In this document: positions 1 through 8,287 of the stretch, in pieces
How positions within the stretch are numbered: the stretch's first letter is position 1
Layout of the letters: each line of letters starts with the position of its first letter
NCBI GenBank assembly: GCA_963170185.1
Contig: CAUJGS010000083.1
Location: 1 to 33,138 of the forward strand
DNA from: Bdellovibrionota bacterium
GTDB lineage: Bacteria; Bdellovibrionota; Bdellovibrionia; Bdellovibrionales; JAMPXM01
Direction: 5' to 3'
Length of the DNA: 33,138 nt
Made by a program: the position numbers and the translations under genes
Notes under the pieces: model-generated
What the model saw: only the letters and a program-made list of their open reading frames with translations
Told to the model about the DNA's origin: nothing
Database searches by the model: none

Positions 1-1
1 T

Positions 2-328
2 TTCTTCACGCTTGGCGAAGCACCCGTGGTGATTCTCTGCTACTCGTACAATGACGAAGAAGAGCGTTATCACACCTCAGTCGGAAGTGTGTACATGGCG
101 GTGGAGAACTTGAACCTCGCCTGCGTCGCCGAAGGACTTGGTTGCTGCACGATGGGTGCTCCGCTTGAGATCAAAGCCGAAGTCGACAAGTTCCTAGGAG
201 TCGATCAGCTGCCGGAACATAAAGAAGGGAAGCTCGAGCTTCTCTGCGGCATCGTCCTTGGCTGGCCCGATCACGATCCTCCCAAGGCCCCACGCCAACA
301 CGAAGACCGCATCCACTTTCTGAAGTAG
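2..328 (+). CDS. Nitroreductase-family protein, C-terminal part (left edge)
   Basis: The frame is already open at the window edge, so only the C-terminal 108 residues are visible and the true start lies outside. The segment APVVILCYSY is followed about 25 residues later by VENLNLACVAEGLGCCTMGA. This matches the family pattern in which an 'N.NLACVAEGLG' type helix packs near the flavin in FMN-dependent nitroreductases. The family reduces nitroaromatics, quinones or related substrates with NAD(P)H in the cytoplasm; the substrate cannot be told from this piece. The protein ends in a short basic stretch with a stop at 326-328. It converges with pgeF on the other strand with only two bases between the two stop codons, and no terminator hairpin is visible there. 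The family call is fairly good; the subfamily is unknown. Confidence 0.7.
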   Translation, partial: FFTLGEAPVVILCYSYNDEEERYHTSVGSVYMAVENLNLACVAEGLGCCTMGAPLEIKAEVDKFLGVDQLPEHKEGKLELLCGIVLGWPDHDPPKAPRQHEDRIHFLK

Positions 329-330
329 CG

Positions 331-1128
331 TTACAGTGAGAAGATGAAGCTTAGATTGCGGCCGGCGTTTTTGCCGTCGCGGCGGTAGGAGGCCCACTCG
401 GGGTTGGTTTTGGTGTCGGGTGCGGCGGCGATGCGCTGCTGATCGGCCGAGCCAATGAGTGTGGTTCCGTACACTTGAATTTGGTCTTTCGGTACCGCCT
501 CGGACATGAGTTGGGCAACTGCGATTATCTCGAGATCCACGACGTACTTCCCGCTGTCGGAATTTCCGAAGGGCTTTACGATTTCTGCCAACTGCCGAGA
601 GTCTCGAAGGCCGGCATTCTGTGCGGTGAGAGTCAGTTGTTGAGCGACGTCGTGGTCGACTTCAAAACTTTTCTGTCGAATGTGCGGCCCGATAAAAACT
701 TTGAGCTTAGCCGGTTTCACGCCGCGATTTTTTAATGTGCGAATAGTTTCACCAAGAATTTCGTTCTCAACACCGCGCCAGCCGGCGTGAACGGCGGCAC
801 ACAATGATCCGTCGGTAGCGAACATCAGCACCGGAAGACAGTCGGCGGTTTTCACTATCAGACCGATGTTGGTGTCGGCGCTAAAGTGCGCGTCGCCTTC
901 GCGTAAAAGCGCTTCGTCTCGTGTCGCGTGTTCGGGGCGTGATTCCAAAACCGTTTTGGAGTGCGTTTGTTTGAGGTGAACCCAAGAGATCTTTCGGTCC
1001 GTAATTCGTTGGATCTCAGCGATCAGCTGATCAAACGTCAAATCGCGTTTTCCGAAACCGACAATATGATTCCCGGTGCGCGCATACGCCATCTTGGGTG
1101 TTTCCACCCAGGCGAGAGCTTCACTCAT
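331..1128 (-). CDS. pgeF: Peptidoglycan editing factor / purine nucleoside phosphorylase, YfiH (laccase-domain) family
   Basis: The 265-residue protein carries the YfiH family signature: QTHS near residue 56, KTADCLPVL around residues 93-101 and AAVHAGWRG at 111-119. H56, C97 and H114 would be the metal-binding triad. The C-terminus has the family's ASYRRDGKNAGRNLSFI ending. Family members act on purine nucleosides, and E. coli PgeF also keeps wrong dipeptides out of peptidoglycan precursors. A longer open frame exists upstream, but the ATG at 1128 is preferred because it has a strong GAGGAGG ribosome site just upstream and begins the conserved part. It overlaps the end of rluD by 8 bases, so translation is probably coupled. 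The rluD-pgeF order is the same as in E. coli. The exact substrate is inferred from the family. Confidence 0.9.
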   Translation of the reverse strand: MSEALAWVETPKMAYARTGNHIVGFGKRDLTFDQLIAEIQRITDRKISWVHLKQTHSKTVLESRPEHATRDEALLREGDAHFSADTNIGLIVKTADCLPVLMFATDGSLCAAVHAGWRGVENEILGETIRTLKNRGVKPAKLKVFIGPHIRQKSFEVDHDVAQQLTLTAQNAGLRDSRQLAEIVKPFGNSDSGKYVVDLEIIAVAQLMSEAVPKDQIQVYGTTLIGSADQQRIAAAPDTKTNPEWASYRRDGKNAGRNLSFIFSL

Positions 1129-2245
1129 CGTCGGCCTCCTCACTGTCTGGCGCGGTACCCTCTTTGATAAGGTTCTCTCGAACCTTGGGCCAAGGGTAGG
1201 AATCATCCGGACGAGTTTCAAACTCTTGCACGGCGGGTGCGTCGTCAAACTTTGGAAACGAAAACTCGTCGATCAAAGGCATGAGGTCGGCTGGCCATTT
1301 TGAAGCGAGTTTTAAAAATTTTCCGGTTGCTGGGTGATAAAACCCAAGCTCAAAGGCGTGAAGCGCAAAGCGCGGCATTTCGCCGATCTGCTTACGAAGA
1401 GCTACGGATTTTAGCGATTTCGCCCGTGAGTCCGCGCCATACATCGTGTCACCCACGATGGGGGTGCCGGCTTCTTTCATGTGAACGCGAATCTGGTGTG
1501 TGCGACCCGTTTCAAGCTTTAATTCAATCAACCGAATGCCCGAACTGTGTTCGGCCAAGATCCGGTAGTGCGTGATCGCGATCTTTGCGTTCACCGTATC
1601 TTCCGGAACCGAAGCGGATCGACGTCGGTCTTCGGGGTGTCGTTTTAAATAAGAAACAATAGTTCCAGCCTCTTCTTTTGGTCGACCGAAGATCAGAGCG
1701 CGATAAATGCGATGAGTGATTTTTCTCTGAAACTGAAGCGCAAGCTCGCGCTGGGAGCGTTCGTTTTTTGCGATCACGATGAGTCCGCTGGTGTCCTTGT
1801 CGAGGCGATGCACAAGCCCTGGCCGAAGTTCGTCAAAACCTTGCGAAAGATCCTTGGTGTGATGAAGAAGTGCGTTCACCAATGTGTCTTGTGCGTGGCC
1901 GTAGGCGGGGTGCACGACAAGCCCAGCCGGTTTGTCGACGACAATGAGATCGCGATCTTCATACGCGATTGTGAGAGGGAACTCGTAAGGCACAAGTGTC
2001 TGCTGAGGAACCACCGGGATGCAGACTAGAAACTTTTCTCCAAGTTTCACGACATGGGAGGGGCGAACCGGTTTTCCGCCCAAGAGAACGAGTTCGCGCG
2101 AAAGCAGGCGAGAAGCTTGCGAGCGTGTGCCTACGACTTGAAGCGACGCCAGCGCTTTGTCGATACGTTGACCGACAAGATCGGCAGATATCTCGAGAAT
2201 GTGTTCTTGAATCGTTTCGCCGGGCTTTAAATCGTCACGGCCCAT
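1121..2245 (-). CDS. rluD: 23S rRNA pseudouridine synthase, RluD type
   Basis: The 374-residue protein has an N-terminal S4 RNA-binding domain (about residues 20-80), followed by the RluA/RluC/RluD catalytic fold. Motif HRLDKDTSG at 146-154 contains the catalytic aspartate D149, and LETGRTHQIRVHM further on is the second family signature. RluD converts uridines in the helix 69 loop of 23S rRNA to pseudouridine and supports ribosome assembly. The S4 domain and the pairing with pgeF favour RluD over RluA. It is about 45 residues longer than E. coli RluD because of an acidic C-terminal tail ending in EEADDE. The start at 2245 overlaps the end of the preceding gene by 11 bases and has no clear Shine-Dalgarno, which fits translational coupling. 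Confidence 0.88.
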   Translation of the reverse strand: MGRDDLKPGETIQEHILEISADLVGQRIDKALASLQVVGTRSQASRLLSRELVLLGGKPVRPSHVVKLGEKFLVCIPVVPQQTLVPYEFPLTIAYEDRDLIVVDKPAGLVVHPAYGHAQDTLVNALLHHTKDLSQGFDELRPGLVHRLDKDTSGLIVIAKNERSQRELALQFQRKITHRIYRALIFGRPKEEAGTIVSYLKRHPEDRRRSASVPEDTVNAKIAITHYRILAEHSSGIRLIELKLETGRTHQIRVHMKEAGTPIVGDTMYGADSRAKSLKSVALRKQIGEMPRFALHAFELGFYHPATGKFLKLASKWPADLMPLIDEFSFPKFDDAPAVQEFETRPDDSYPWPKVRENLIKEGTAPDSEEADDE

Positions 2246-3161
2246 ATTTCGAGGGCAGGCCGGCCTTGGCGAGACTCATGTAGGAGGTGACGACCTTCGT
2301 TTCATCGAGACCCAATTGTTTGGCCATCTGTACAAGGAATCCACGAAGAAAAACGGTCGCAGGCAGATTTTTAAAATCATTGGATTCAAGCGCGATCAGG
2401 TAGGTTTTTCCGATGCGCGAAGAGACGCTCAGTTTTTCTAGCGACACTTGTTTGTAGAGTCGGATCTTTTGCAAAAAGAGTCCATCGAACTCGGTCGCCG
2501 TTGCGATGTCTTGCTCCATGGCGAGGTCGATCTTGTAGGTGCCAAGCGGGCAGCGTCCGGTGTCGGCAGGGAGCGGTGTCGCGGTTTCTCGCTTGCGAAC
2601 CGTGAACTCCGAATTCGTGACCAAGATGGATTCGCGCACACCTGTTGCAGACGCGTGAAGCGGGTCCATTGCTGGCGCTGGTGGTGCTGCGACCTGAACG
2701 GCAGGTTTGGGTGCAGGCTGCGAGTAAGGGTTGGCCACCGCATTTGGAGGTGGGATCGGTGACGGCACGTGAAGTGTTTGCACCGGAGCGCTGTAGTCTG
2801 GCGCTTCGTCAAATGAACCAGGGATCGAAGGATCTGGAACGACGAAGTCAGGAAGTGAGTCGTGTTGCATCTCGGGCGCATACCGCGAGTCATGCGACGG
2901 GGCCGCGACGGCAACGGGATTCATGTTGCGAAGGCCGGCCTTCAAGAGAGTTTCGTCGTAGTTTCGTCGAAGACCGTGATTGCCAAGAACTGCATAAGCT
3001 TCGTCGACGAGCTTCATCAGATCGCGAGCTTCCTCACGCGTGAACATCGAGTACAAAGCCGGATTGTCCTGGGCGTAAGTGGCCTTGGCGCGCTGATAGG
3101 CCTTGTGAATCTCGTGCTGAGGAGCATCGTGTGGCACCTCGAGCACCTCGTAATAATTCAT
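2235..3161 (-). CDS. J-like domain fused to a RodZ-type helix-turn-helix domain
   Basis: Residues 1 to about 70 (MNYYEVLEVPHDAP...AYAVLGNHGLRRNYDE) look like a J domain, but the HPD tripeptide needed to stimulate Hsp70 is absent: the matching stretch reads ATYAQDNPAL. A proline- and alanine-rich linker of about 120 residues follows. A C-terminal domain from about residue 225 to the end (LEKLSVSSRIGKTYLIALES, then FLRGFLVQMAKQLGL) resembles the Cro/C1-like HTH of RodZ. No membrane segment is seen, unlike RodZ. The ATG at 3161 has TAAGGA just upstream; an ATG at 3182, seven codons earlier and two bases from the previous stop, is the alternative. It follows the MinD-like ATPase directly. The function is unknown; a scaffold or polarity role with that ATPase is only a guess. 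Confidence 0.7.
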   Translation of the reverse strand: MNYYEVLEVPHDAPQHEIHKAYQRAKATYAQDNPALYSMFTREEARDLMKLVDEAYAVLGNHGLRRNYDETLLKAGLRNMNPVAVAAPSHDSRYAPEMQHDSLPDFVVPDPSIPGSFDEAPDYSAPVQTLHVPSPIPPPNAVANPYSQPAPKPAVQVAAPPAPAMDPLHASATGVRESILVTNSEFTVRKRETATPLPADTGRCPLGTYKIDLAMEQDIATATEFDGLFLQKIRLYKQVSLEKLSVSSRIGKTYLIALESNDFKNLPATVFLRGFLVQMAKQLGLDETKVVTSYMSLAKAGLPSKYGP

Positions 3162-3184
3162 TCCATCCTTAGAACCGAACATAC

Positions 3185-4153
3185 TTAAATGACAGCGCGA
3201 AGCGCTTGAGGATTCAACAGGTTCTTTGTGATCTGTAGGAACTGACCGACGATGCTGGAGTAAGGATACTCGATCACTAAGGGGCGACGCTTGCGAAGCG
3301 ACTGCCACACGGCGTTATCGTGGTCGATGTAGCCGAGGTAGTTGGCGTCGATTCCAAAATACTTGCGACAGACACTCTTCATCGAGTGACCGAGCTCGAT
3401 ATCTTGGCGCGTGCGCACTTGGTTTAAGAGCAACTGCAATTGGAAGTCGCCGATTCGCTCTTGGAAGCGCTGGCCGGCCTCAGGATTGTGCTGAGACACG
3501 TAGCGAACGAGATCGGCTGGGCTGCGAATGCCGAGCTGGTTGCGTGAGTCCATGGCGCTTTCGATAAGGCTTTGCAGGCCAAGTTCGGACTCAGCAAGAC
3601 GAAGCTTGCGATAGAAGCTCGATTTCATGAAGCGGTACGCGTTTTCGATCGAAGTAGGTTCGGGTGTAACGGCGACGACCTTTTGGTCGGCCGACAAGAA
3701 GAAGTCGAGAGTGTTTTCGCTGGTGCCCGCGCCGAGATCGAGAATCACATAGGGTGTTTGGATCTGACGAATGCCGTGAATCAGACGAGCTTTGTTGTCG
3801 CGGTCGATATCTGCGATATTGAGCGCGTCGTTGAAACCGCTGATAAACTGAAGACCCGGAATTTCCGTTGGCGCCGAAACCTGATTGAGCGATTGCGCGC
3901 GGCCCGAGATGAAGTCCGAAAGTGTTTGCGGCGGGATCTTTACGCCAAGCACGGTGTGCAGGTTTGCGCTGCCGAGATCGAGATCGATCAACGTCACCGA
4001 CTTACCCATTTTCGTTAGGCAAATAGCCAGCGAAGAGCTGATGAAGCTCTTGCCGATTCCCCCTTTGCCGCCGCCGATTGCCCACACATTGGTGGGAAGC
4101 GTCGCGGGTCCCTTGGGATTTAGTTTGAACGGGCTTGGTGTATTGTCATTCAT
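3185..4153 (-). CDS. MinD/ParA-family P-loop ATPase (FlhG-like)
   Basis: The 322-residue protein has the deviant Walker A motif GGGKGGIGKS at residues 27-36, with the signature lysine K30 and the Walker lysine K35. It continues with LIDLDLGSANLHTVLG and VILDLGAGTSENTLDFF, and a PEPTSIENAYRF switch-like segment typical of the FlhG/FleN-like branch. Such proteins dimerise with ATP, often on the membrane, and place flagella, pili or chemosensory arrays, or act on division. No MinC, MinE or flagellar gene lies nearby, so its partner is not given by context beyond the J-like/HTH protein downstream. Its ATG overlaps the tsaB stop as ATGA (4150-4153). The family is clear; the cargo is unknown. Confidence 0.85.
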   Translation of the reverse strand: MNDNTPSPFKLNPKGPATLPTNVWAIGGGKGGIGKSFISSSLAICLTKMGKSVTLIDLDLGSANLHTVLGVKIPPQTLSDFISGRAQSLNQVSAPTEIPGLQFISGFNDALNIADIDRDNKARLIHGIRQIQTPYVILDLGAGTSENTLDFFLSADQKVVAVTPEPTSIENAYRFMKSSFYRKLRLAESELGLQSLIESAMDSRNQLGIRSPADLVRYVSQHNPEAGQRFQERIGDFQLQLLLNQVRTRQDIELGHSMKSVCRKYFGIDANYLGYIDHDNAVWQSLRKRRPLVIEYPYSSIVGQFLQITKNLLNPQALRAVI

Positions 4154-4875
4154 CCCCTCTTCTCTTCGGCACCACTGCCGCGAAGGTAAAGAGGTTGGAC
4201 ACTTTGCCAGGGATACTTTCGGACCAAGGACTCGCGCGATTCTGCACGAAGTTCGTTCGCCAACTTCGATGCGGCCATTCGTCCAAGGGTTGCGGCATGA
4301 GGATGGCCTAGACTTGCGTCGAGTTTTTTAGACTTAAGTCCGGCTTTGAACACGTCGTCTTCGACAAGTGAGAGGCCGTCGCCCACAAGTGCGACCGAAG
4401 CTGCGCCATGTTTTTTCGTGCGCGCGGCGAGGTCGGACGCGAAATCAAGTGGCGAAAGTGCGCGTGGCTCTTCATCGGCGTACGAACAAAACACCATACC
4501 CATTTGTGCGTTTAGTACTGCGGCGACAAGTGTGCTTTTGTCGTCGATAAGCCCACTAGCTTTAACGCCTTCAAGCAAAATAGCCGTTGAAGAGAATCCG
4601 ATGACGGGGAGACCGAGGTTCCAGGCCGCGGTTTTCGCTGAATTAAGTCCGACGCGAATTCCTGTGAAGCTGCCAGGTCCAATTCCAACGGCTATCGCAG
4701 CAAGATCGTCAAGCCCGCCGGCGATGTTGATCGCATCCGCCAAGGCGGGTGTGGCGACCTCTGCATGGCTTCGACCGCGCACCCACTCGTTCAGTGCAAG
4801 CACCTTGAAATCGCTAGCCCGCACGACCGCCACAGAGCCGGCGGACGTGCTGGTTTCAATCGCAAGGATATTCAT
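4150..4875 (-). CDS. tsaB: tRNA t6A biosynthesis protein TsaB
   Basis: The 241-residue protein opens with MNILAIETSTSAGSVAV, the ASKHA-type phosphate-binding start of the TsaB/TsaD family. GIGPGSFTGIR at about residues 64-74 is diagnostic for TsaB. TsaB is the scaffold subunit that works with TsaD and TsaE to add threonylcarbamoyl to A37 of ANN-decoding tRNAs; neither partner is in the window. A longer frame reaches 4923, but those 16 extra residues overlap the rseP end and precede the conserved N-terminus, so the ATG at 4875 is chosen. It lies 7 bases after the rseP stop and overlaps the MinD-like gene by 4 bases. The length is close to that of E. coli TsaB. Confidence 0.9.
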   Translation of the reverse strand: MNILAIETSTSAGSVAVVRASDFKVLALNEWVRGRSHAEVATPALADAINIAGGLDDLAAIAVGIGPGSFTGIRVGLNSAKTAAWNLGLPVIGFSSTAILLEGVKASGLIDDKSTLVAAVLNAQMGMVFCSYADEEPRALSPLDFASDLAARTKKHGAASVALVGDGLSLVEDDVFKAGLKSKKLDASLGHPHAATLGRMAASKLANELRAESRESLVRKYPWQSVQPLYLRGSGAEEKRG

Positions 4876-4882
4876 ATATCGA

Positions 4883-6574
4883 CTATCTAAAGAAGATGCG
4901 CGAGACGTCGTTGAAGAGCGCAAACACCATCAGACCGACGAGCAGTGCGGCTCCGACTTTCTGCGCGAGTTCCATTTTCTGGAGCGAAAGCGGGGCACCG
5001 CGAATCGCTTCGATGGAATAGAACACCAAGTGTCCGCCATCGAGAACTGGAACCGGAAGCAAGTTCAACACGAAGAGGTTGATCGAAATCACGGCCATCG
5101 CCAAAAAGAATTCGGTCATGCCCATGCCCCAAGACTTCTTCGCCATCTGGCCGATAGAAAGGAAACCGCCGATGTTTTTCGACGAAACCTCGCCTTGAAT
5201 CAGGCGGACAAAGCCCATCACGACCGCGCCGGACATTTCGACCGAGCGCACAGCACCACGCTCGAGCGCTTGAAGCACGCCGCCTGCGACTTTCTCAACA
5301 GTTTGCGGAGTGTCCTCGACGATCATGGGGCGGATGCCGACTTCGAAGCGCGACTCTTCCTGGCCCATGTTGTTCATGCGCTTCTTCACATTCGGAGTGA
5401 CCTCGATCGAGACCGGCTGTCGATCGCGAAGCACGCTGAACTTCAAAGGCTTTTCGCCGTTGAACGTGCGAATCGCCGCGATGACGTTCTCAAAATCCTT
5501 CATGTTCTCGTCGTTGATGGCCTGAATCTGGTCGCCGGGTTTTAAGCCCGCCTTGTCCGCCGGTGATTTCGGCTCGACCATCGCGAGATAGAGTTCCGGG
5601 TTGTCAAAGCCCATGGCGTGAAGGGCTTCGAGTCCCGATTTTCCTTTCGCCTCGGAAGGGACCTGCAGTTTGAACTCGAGAGTTTTCGGCTCCGAGCTGT
5701 CGTTCAAAAGGCTTTCCAAAAGTCCGCGCTGCACAGTGACCGTGAGTTCGGTTTGTTCCGCAAAAGTGCCAGCCGATGCGATCAGTTCACGCCAGCGACG
5801 GATAGGTGTCGCGTTGATCTTGGTGATGGTGTCGCCCGTTTTGAGGCCCGCTTTCGCAGCCGCGCCTTCGGAGGAGTTCACCGCGATCGAAGAAGAGCGC
5901 GAGAAGAAGCTTAAGCCCTCGATACCGCCCACTTCGCGTTTCCAACCAAGAACGTAGGGGTTGGGAACAAGCTTCGGTGTCGCTTCGATTTCATCAACGG
6001 TTCCAGAGGCGCGCTGAACCGTGAAGACGAGTTTTTGATCGGGGTGATCTTGAATGGGTTTGTCGAAATCATTCCATGTTAACGGTTCGACCACTTTGCC
6101 ATCGGGCAATTGCACCTTGGTGATGGTGTCGCCAGATTGGAAGCCGACAGCCGCCGCCATGGATTTTGAATCGATGTCGCCAAGACCAGGGTAAACGGCT
6201 TTTTCGCCCATCATCGCGATCATGGAATACAAGATGAACGCAAAGAGCAGGTTCATCAGCGGTCCAGCGAGGACGATCGCAATTCGTTGTCCAACTGGTT
6301 TATGCAGGAACGAGCCACGGCGATCAGCTTCGGAAACATCCGCCGACGGATCGTCGCCAAACATTTTCACGTAACCGCCAAGAGGGATCGCGGCGATGCA
6401 GTACTCGGTTTCACCTCGGCGGAAGCTCAGGAGTTTTTTCCCGAAACCGAGACTGAAAACCTCAACGCGAACCTTGAAGTATTTCGCCACCAAAAAATGC
6501 CCGAGCTCGTGGACGAAAATCAGAAGCCCGAGAAGGATAATCATGGGAACGGCGTAAGAGAAGATGTTCGACAT
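4883..6574 (-). CDS. rseP: Site-2 intramembrane zinc protease RseP
   Basis: This polytopic inner-membrane metalloprotease has the HELGH zinc motif at residues 22-26 inside the first membrane segment. The second metal-binding motif, PVPVLDGGH with D512, lies in a C-terminal membrane segment. Two PDZ-like domains lie between them, seen as GAAAKAGLKTGDTITKIN and KSPADKAGLKPGDQIQAIN. RseP cuts anti-sigma factors and remnant signal peptides within the membrane. At 563 residues it is over 100 longer than E. coli RseP, the extra length being in the periplasmic PDZ part. In many Proteobacteria dxr precedes and bamA follows rseP; here cdsA is upstream, 102 bases away, and tsaB is downstream. Confidence 0.92.
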   Translation of the reverse strand: MSNIFSYAVPMIILLGLLIFVHELGHFLVAKYFKVRVEVFSLGFGKKLLSFRRGETEYCIAAIPLGGYVKMFGDDPSADVSEADRRGSFLHKPVGQRIAIVLAGPLMNLLFAFILYSMIAMMGEKAVYPGLGDIDSKSMAAAVGFQSGDTITKVQLPDGKVVEPLTWNDFDKPIQDHPDQKLVFTVQRASGTVDEIEATPKLVPNPYVLGWKREVGGIEGLSFFSRSSSIAVNSSEGAAAKAGLKTGDTITKINATPIRRWRELIASAGTFAEQTELTVTVQRGLLESLLNDSSEPKTLEFKLQVPSEAKGKSGLEALHAMGFDNPELYLAMVEPKSPADKAGLKPGDQIQAINDENMKDFENVIAAIRTFNGEKPLKFSVLRDRQPVSIEVTPNVKKRMNNMGQEESRFEVGIRPMIVEDTPQTVEKVAGGVLQALERGAVRSVEMSGAVVMGFVRLIQGEVSSKNIGGFLSIGQMAKKSWGMGMTEFFLAMAVISINLFVLNLLPVPVLDGGHLVFYSIEAIRGAPLSLQKMELAQKVGAALLVGLMVFALFNDVSRIFFR

Positions 6575-6676
6575 CCATCCATAATAGACCTGAGGCCCTA
6601 GAGGCTCCAGTTGTTTTCTGCTTTTTCGGTGTGCACCAATTTGAGACGTTCGGGCGCAGGCCGAGTTTTGGCCGGA

Positions 6677-7495
6677 CTAAATTCCAGACCGGGAAACCAG
6701 AAAACTCACCAGACTGAAGTACACAGGTGCGGCAAAAAGGACACCATCGAGGCGGTCAAGCATGCCGCCGTGCCCAGGCATGATCGAGCCCGAGTCTTTG
6801 ACGTCGGCCACGCGTTTTAAAAGGGACTCATTGAGATCGCCGATCTGAGCAAAAGCCCCAGTGATTGCGGCGCTTGCGACCATCATCCAAGACGAAACTT
6901 CCGCGGGCAGGAACTGCGCGATCACGACCCCTGCGATCGCCGAGCCCAACATGCCGCCAATGGCGCCTTCAATGGTTTTCTTGGGGGAGACGGCCTCAAA
7001 GAGCTTGTGGCGTCCAAAGAACCGGCCGGTTACGTAAGCCATGGTGTCGCCGGCAAATACAATCGCCAATAAACCAAAGAACCAAACGTCCCCTTCGGGG
7101 AATTTCAAGATGCGAAGCGCGAGCGCCGGAAAAAGCCCAACATACAAAAAGCCCATAAGGCCCGCGCCTTGAAGCTGAACGGAAAGGGCGAGATCGCGGC
7201 GGTTGGTGACGTTAAAGAGAACGATCGTCAGAAAATAGATCGAGGCTTGCGCGATCGAGGCTACGGGCTTTTCGACGAAGACCGTTGTGAGGAATAGCGA
7301 GGCGCAGAGAATGACAAACGACCATCTCAACGAGCGCGGAGCAAGATCGGGACGAAACGTCAGGCGTCCGTATTCGTAAATCGAAGCAAATGTGAGCAGG
7401 ATTCCGACGGCCAGTAGTCCGGTCGTTTTAAAAAACCAATAAGTGGCGACGAAAATCAAGACGGCGACGATAGCAGAGACCGCCCGTATTCTCAT
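6677..7495 (-). CDS. cdsA: Phosphatidate cytidylyltransferase
   Basis: This 272-residue membrane protein has several hydrophobic segments and the CdsA signature near its C-terminus: KDSGSIMPGHGGMLDRLDG, with the DRLDG aspartates at about 247 and 250. VSPKKTIEGAIGGMLGS is the other conserved block. It makes CDP-diacylglycerol from CTP and phosphatidic acid, the branch point to phosphatidylethanolamine, phosphatidylglycerol and cardiolipin. Its ATG overlaps the uppS stop as ATGA (7492-7495), so the two are probably translationally coupled. This is the usual uppS-cdsA order. The 102 bases after its stop, before rseP, hold no recognisable gene. Confidence 0.93.
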   Translation of the reverse strand: MRIRAVSAIVAVLIFVATYWFFKTTGLLAVGILLTFASIYEYGRLTFRPDLAPRSLRWSFVILCASLFLTTVFVEKPVASIAQASIYFLTIVLFNVTNRRDLALSVQLQGAGLMGFLYVGLFPALALRILKFPEGDVWFFGLLAIVFAGDTMAYVTGRFFGRHKLFEAVSPKKTIEGAIGGMLGSAIAGVVIAQFLPAEVSSWMMVASAAITGAFAQIGDLNESLLKRVADVKDSGSIMPGHGGMLDRLDGVLFAAPVYFSLVSFLVSRSGI

Positions 7496-8283
7496 GGCGT
7501 GAGTTCCGCCATGACTTGAGCCGAAGTTTTGCCAAAGCGGCGTTCACGATTGGCGTACCACTGAAGGGCACTTAGGAGCTCGGATTCGTTGTAGTCGGGC
7601 CAAAGCGCCGAGGTGATGAGAATTTCCGAGTAGGCGCTTTGCCACAGAAAGAAATTCGAGAGTCGAGATTCGCCACTGGTGCGAATGATGAGATCGGGGT
7701 CCGACATGCCATTTGTCATAAGCTGATCTTCAAATCGACGAGAGAAGTCTTCCTGGCTGAGAGTGTTTGGATCGAATTCGCCGCTTTGCGCCTGATACGC
7801 CAGTGTGCGTGCGGCCGCGAGAATGTCCTGGCGGCCGCCGTAACTAAGCGCAAAGGTGAGACGCATTCCCGTGCAATGCGCAGTGGTTGCGATCGTGAGA
7901 TCGACTTCCTCGCGTACCGCCGCCGGGAGTCGGCTCAATTCGCCTATGGCATTAAAGCGAATATTGTTTTTCACGAGTGTTGCGCGCTCGCGTTTCAGGT
8001 GTCTTGAGAGAAGGGCCATGAGGAATGAAACTTCCTCCAGCGGCCGCAGCCAGTTTTCCGAACTGAAAGTGTACAGAGTCAGTTCTTGAAGGCCGATTTT
8101 CGACGAAGCCTCGATAATCTCCCGCGCGATTCGCGCGCCACGCAAATGTCCGAAGGTTCGGTTGCGACCGCGCAGCTCGGCCCAGCGCCCGTTGCCATCC
8201 ATAATAATGGCAACATGCTTGGGAAGCTTGCTGGGGGCCGATTGCTTGTTCTGCGGTTTCGAGTCGTCGTTATTCACGGGCAC
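7492..8283 (-). CDS. uppS: Undecaprenyl diphosphate synthase
   Basis: The 263-residue protein has the cis-prenyltransferase signature HVAIIMDGNGRWAELRG with the catalytic D29 in MDGNGRW. LYTFSSENWLRP and the C-terminal SDPDLIIRTSGESRLSNFFL are further family blocks. It condenses isopentenyl diphosphate onto farnesyl diphosphate to give the C55 lipid carrier for peptidoglycan and other envelope polymers. The start is a GTG at 8281-8283, four bases after the frr stop; it has little Shine-Dalgarno and likely depends on coupling. The first about 20 residues are a polar, lysine- and asparagine-rich leader ahead of the conserved fold. Confidence 0.95.
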   Translation of the reverse strand: MPVNNDDSKPQNKQSAPSKLPKHVAIIMDGNGRWAELRGRNRTFGHLRGARIAREIIEASSKIGLQELTLYTFSSENWLRPLEEVSFLMALLSRHLKRERATLVKNNIRFNAIGELSRLPAAVREEVDLTIATTAHCTGMRLTFALSYGGRQDILAAARTLAYQAQSGEFDPNTLSQEDFSRRFEDQLMTNGMSDPDLIIRTSGESRLSNFFLWQSAYSEILITSALWPDYNESELLSALQWYANRERRFGKTSAQVMAELTP

Positions 8284-8287
8284 CGAA

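Noticed and set aside
4346-5545. A 399-codon open frame on the plus strand
   Set aside because: It lies opposite tsaB and the 3' part of rseP, and its product is Arg/His-rich without domains.
6600-6676. Inverted repeat GGCC/GGCC after the cdsA stop as a terminator
   Set aside because: The stem is only four bases and has no T-tract, so transcription probably continues into rseP.
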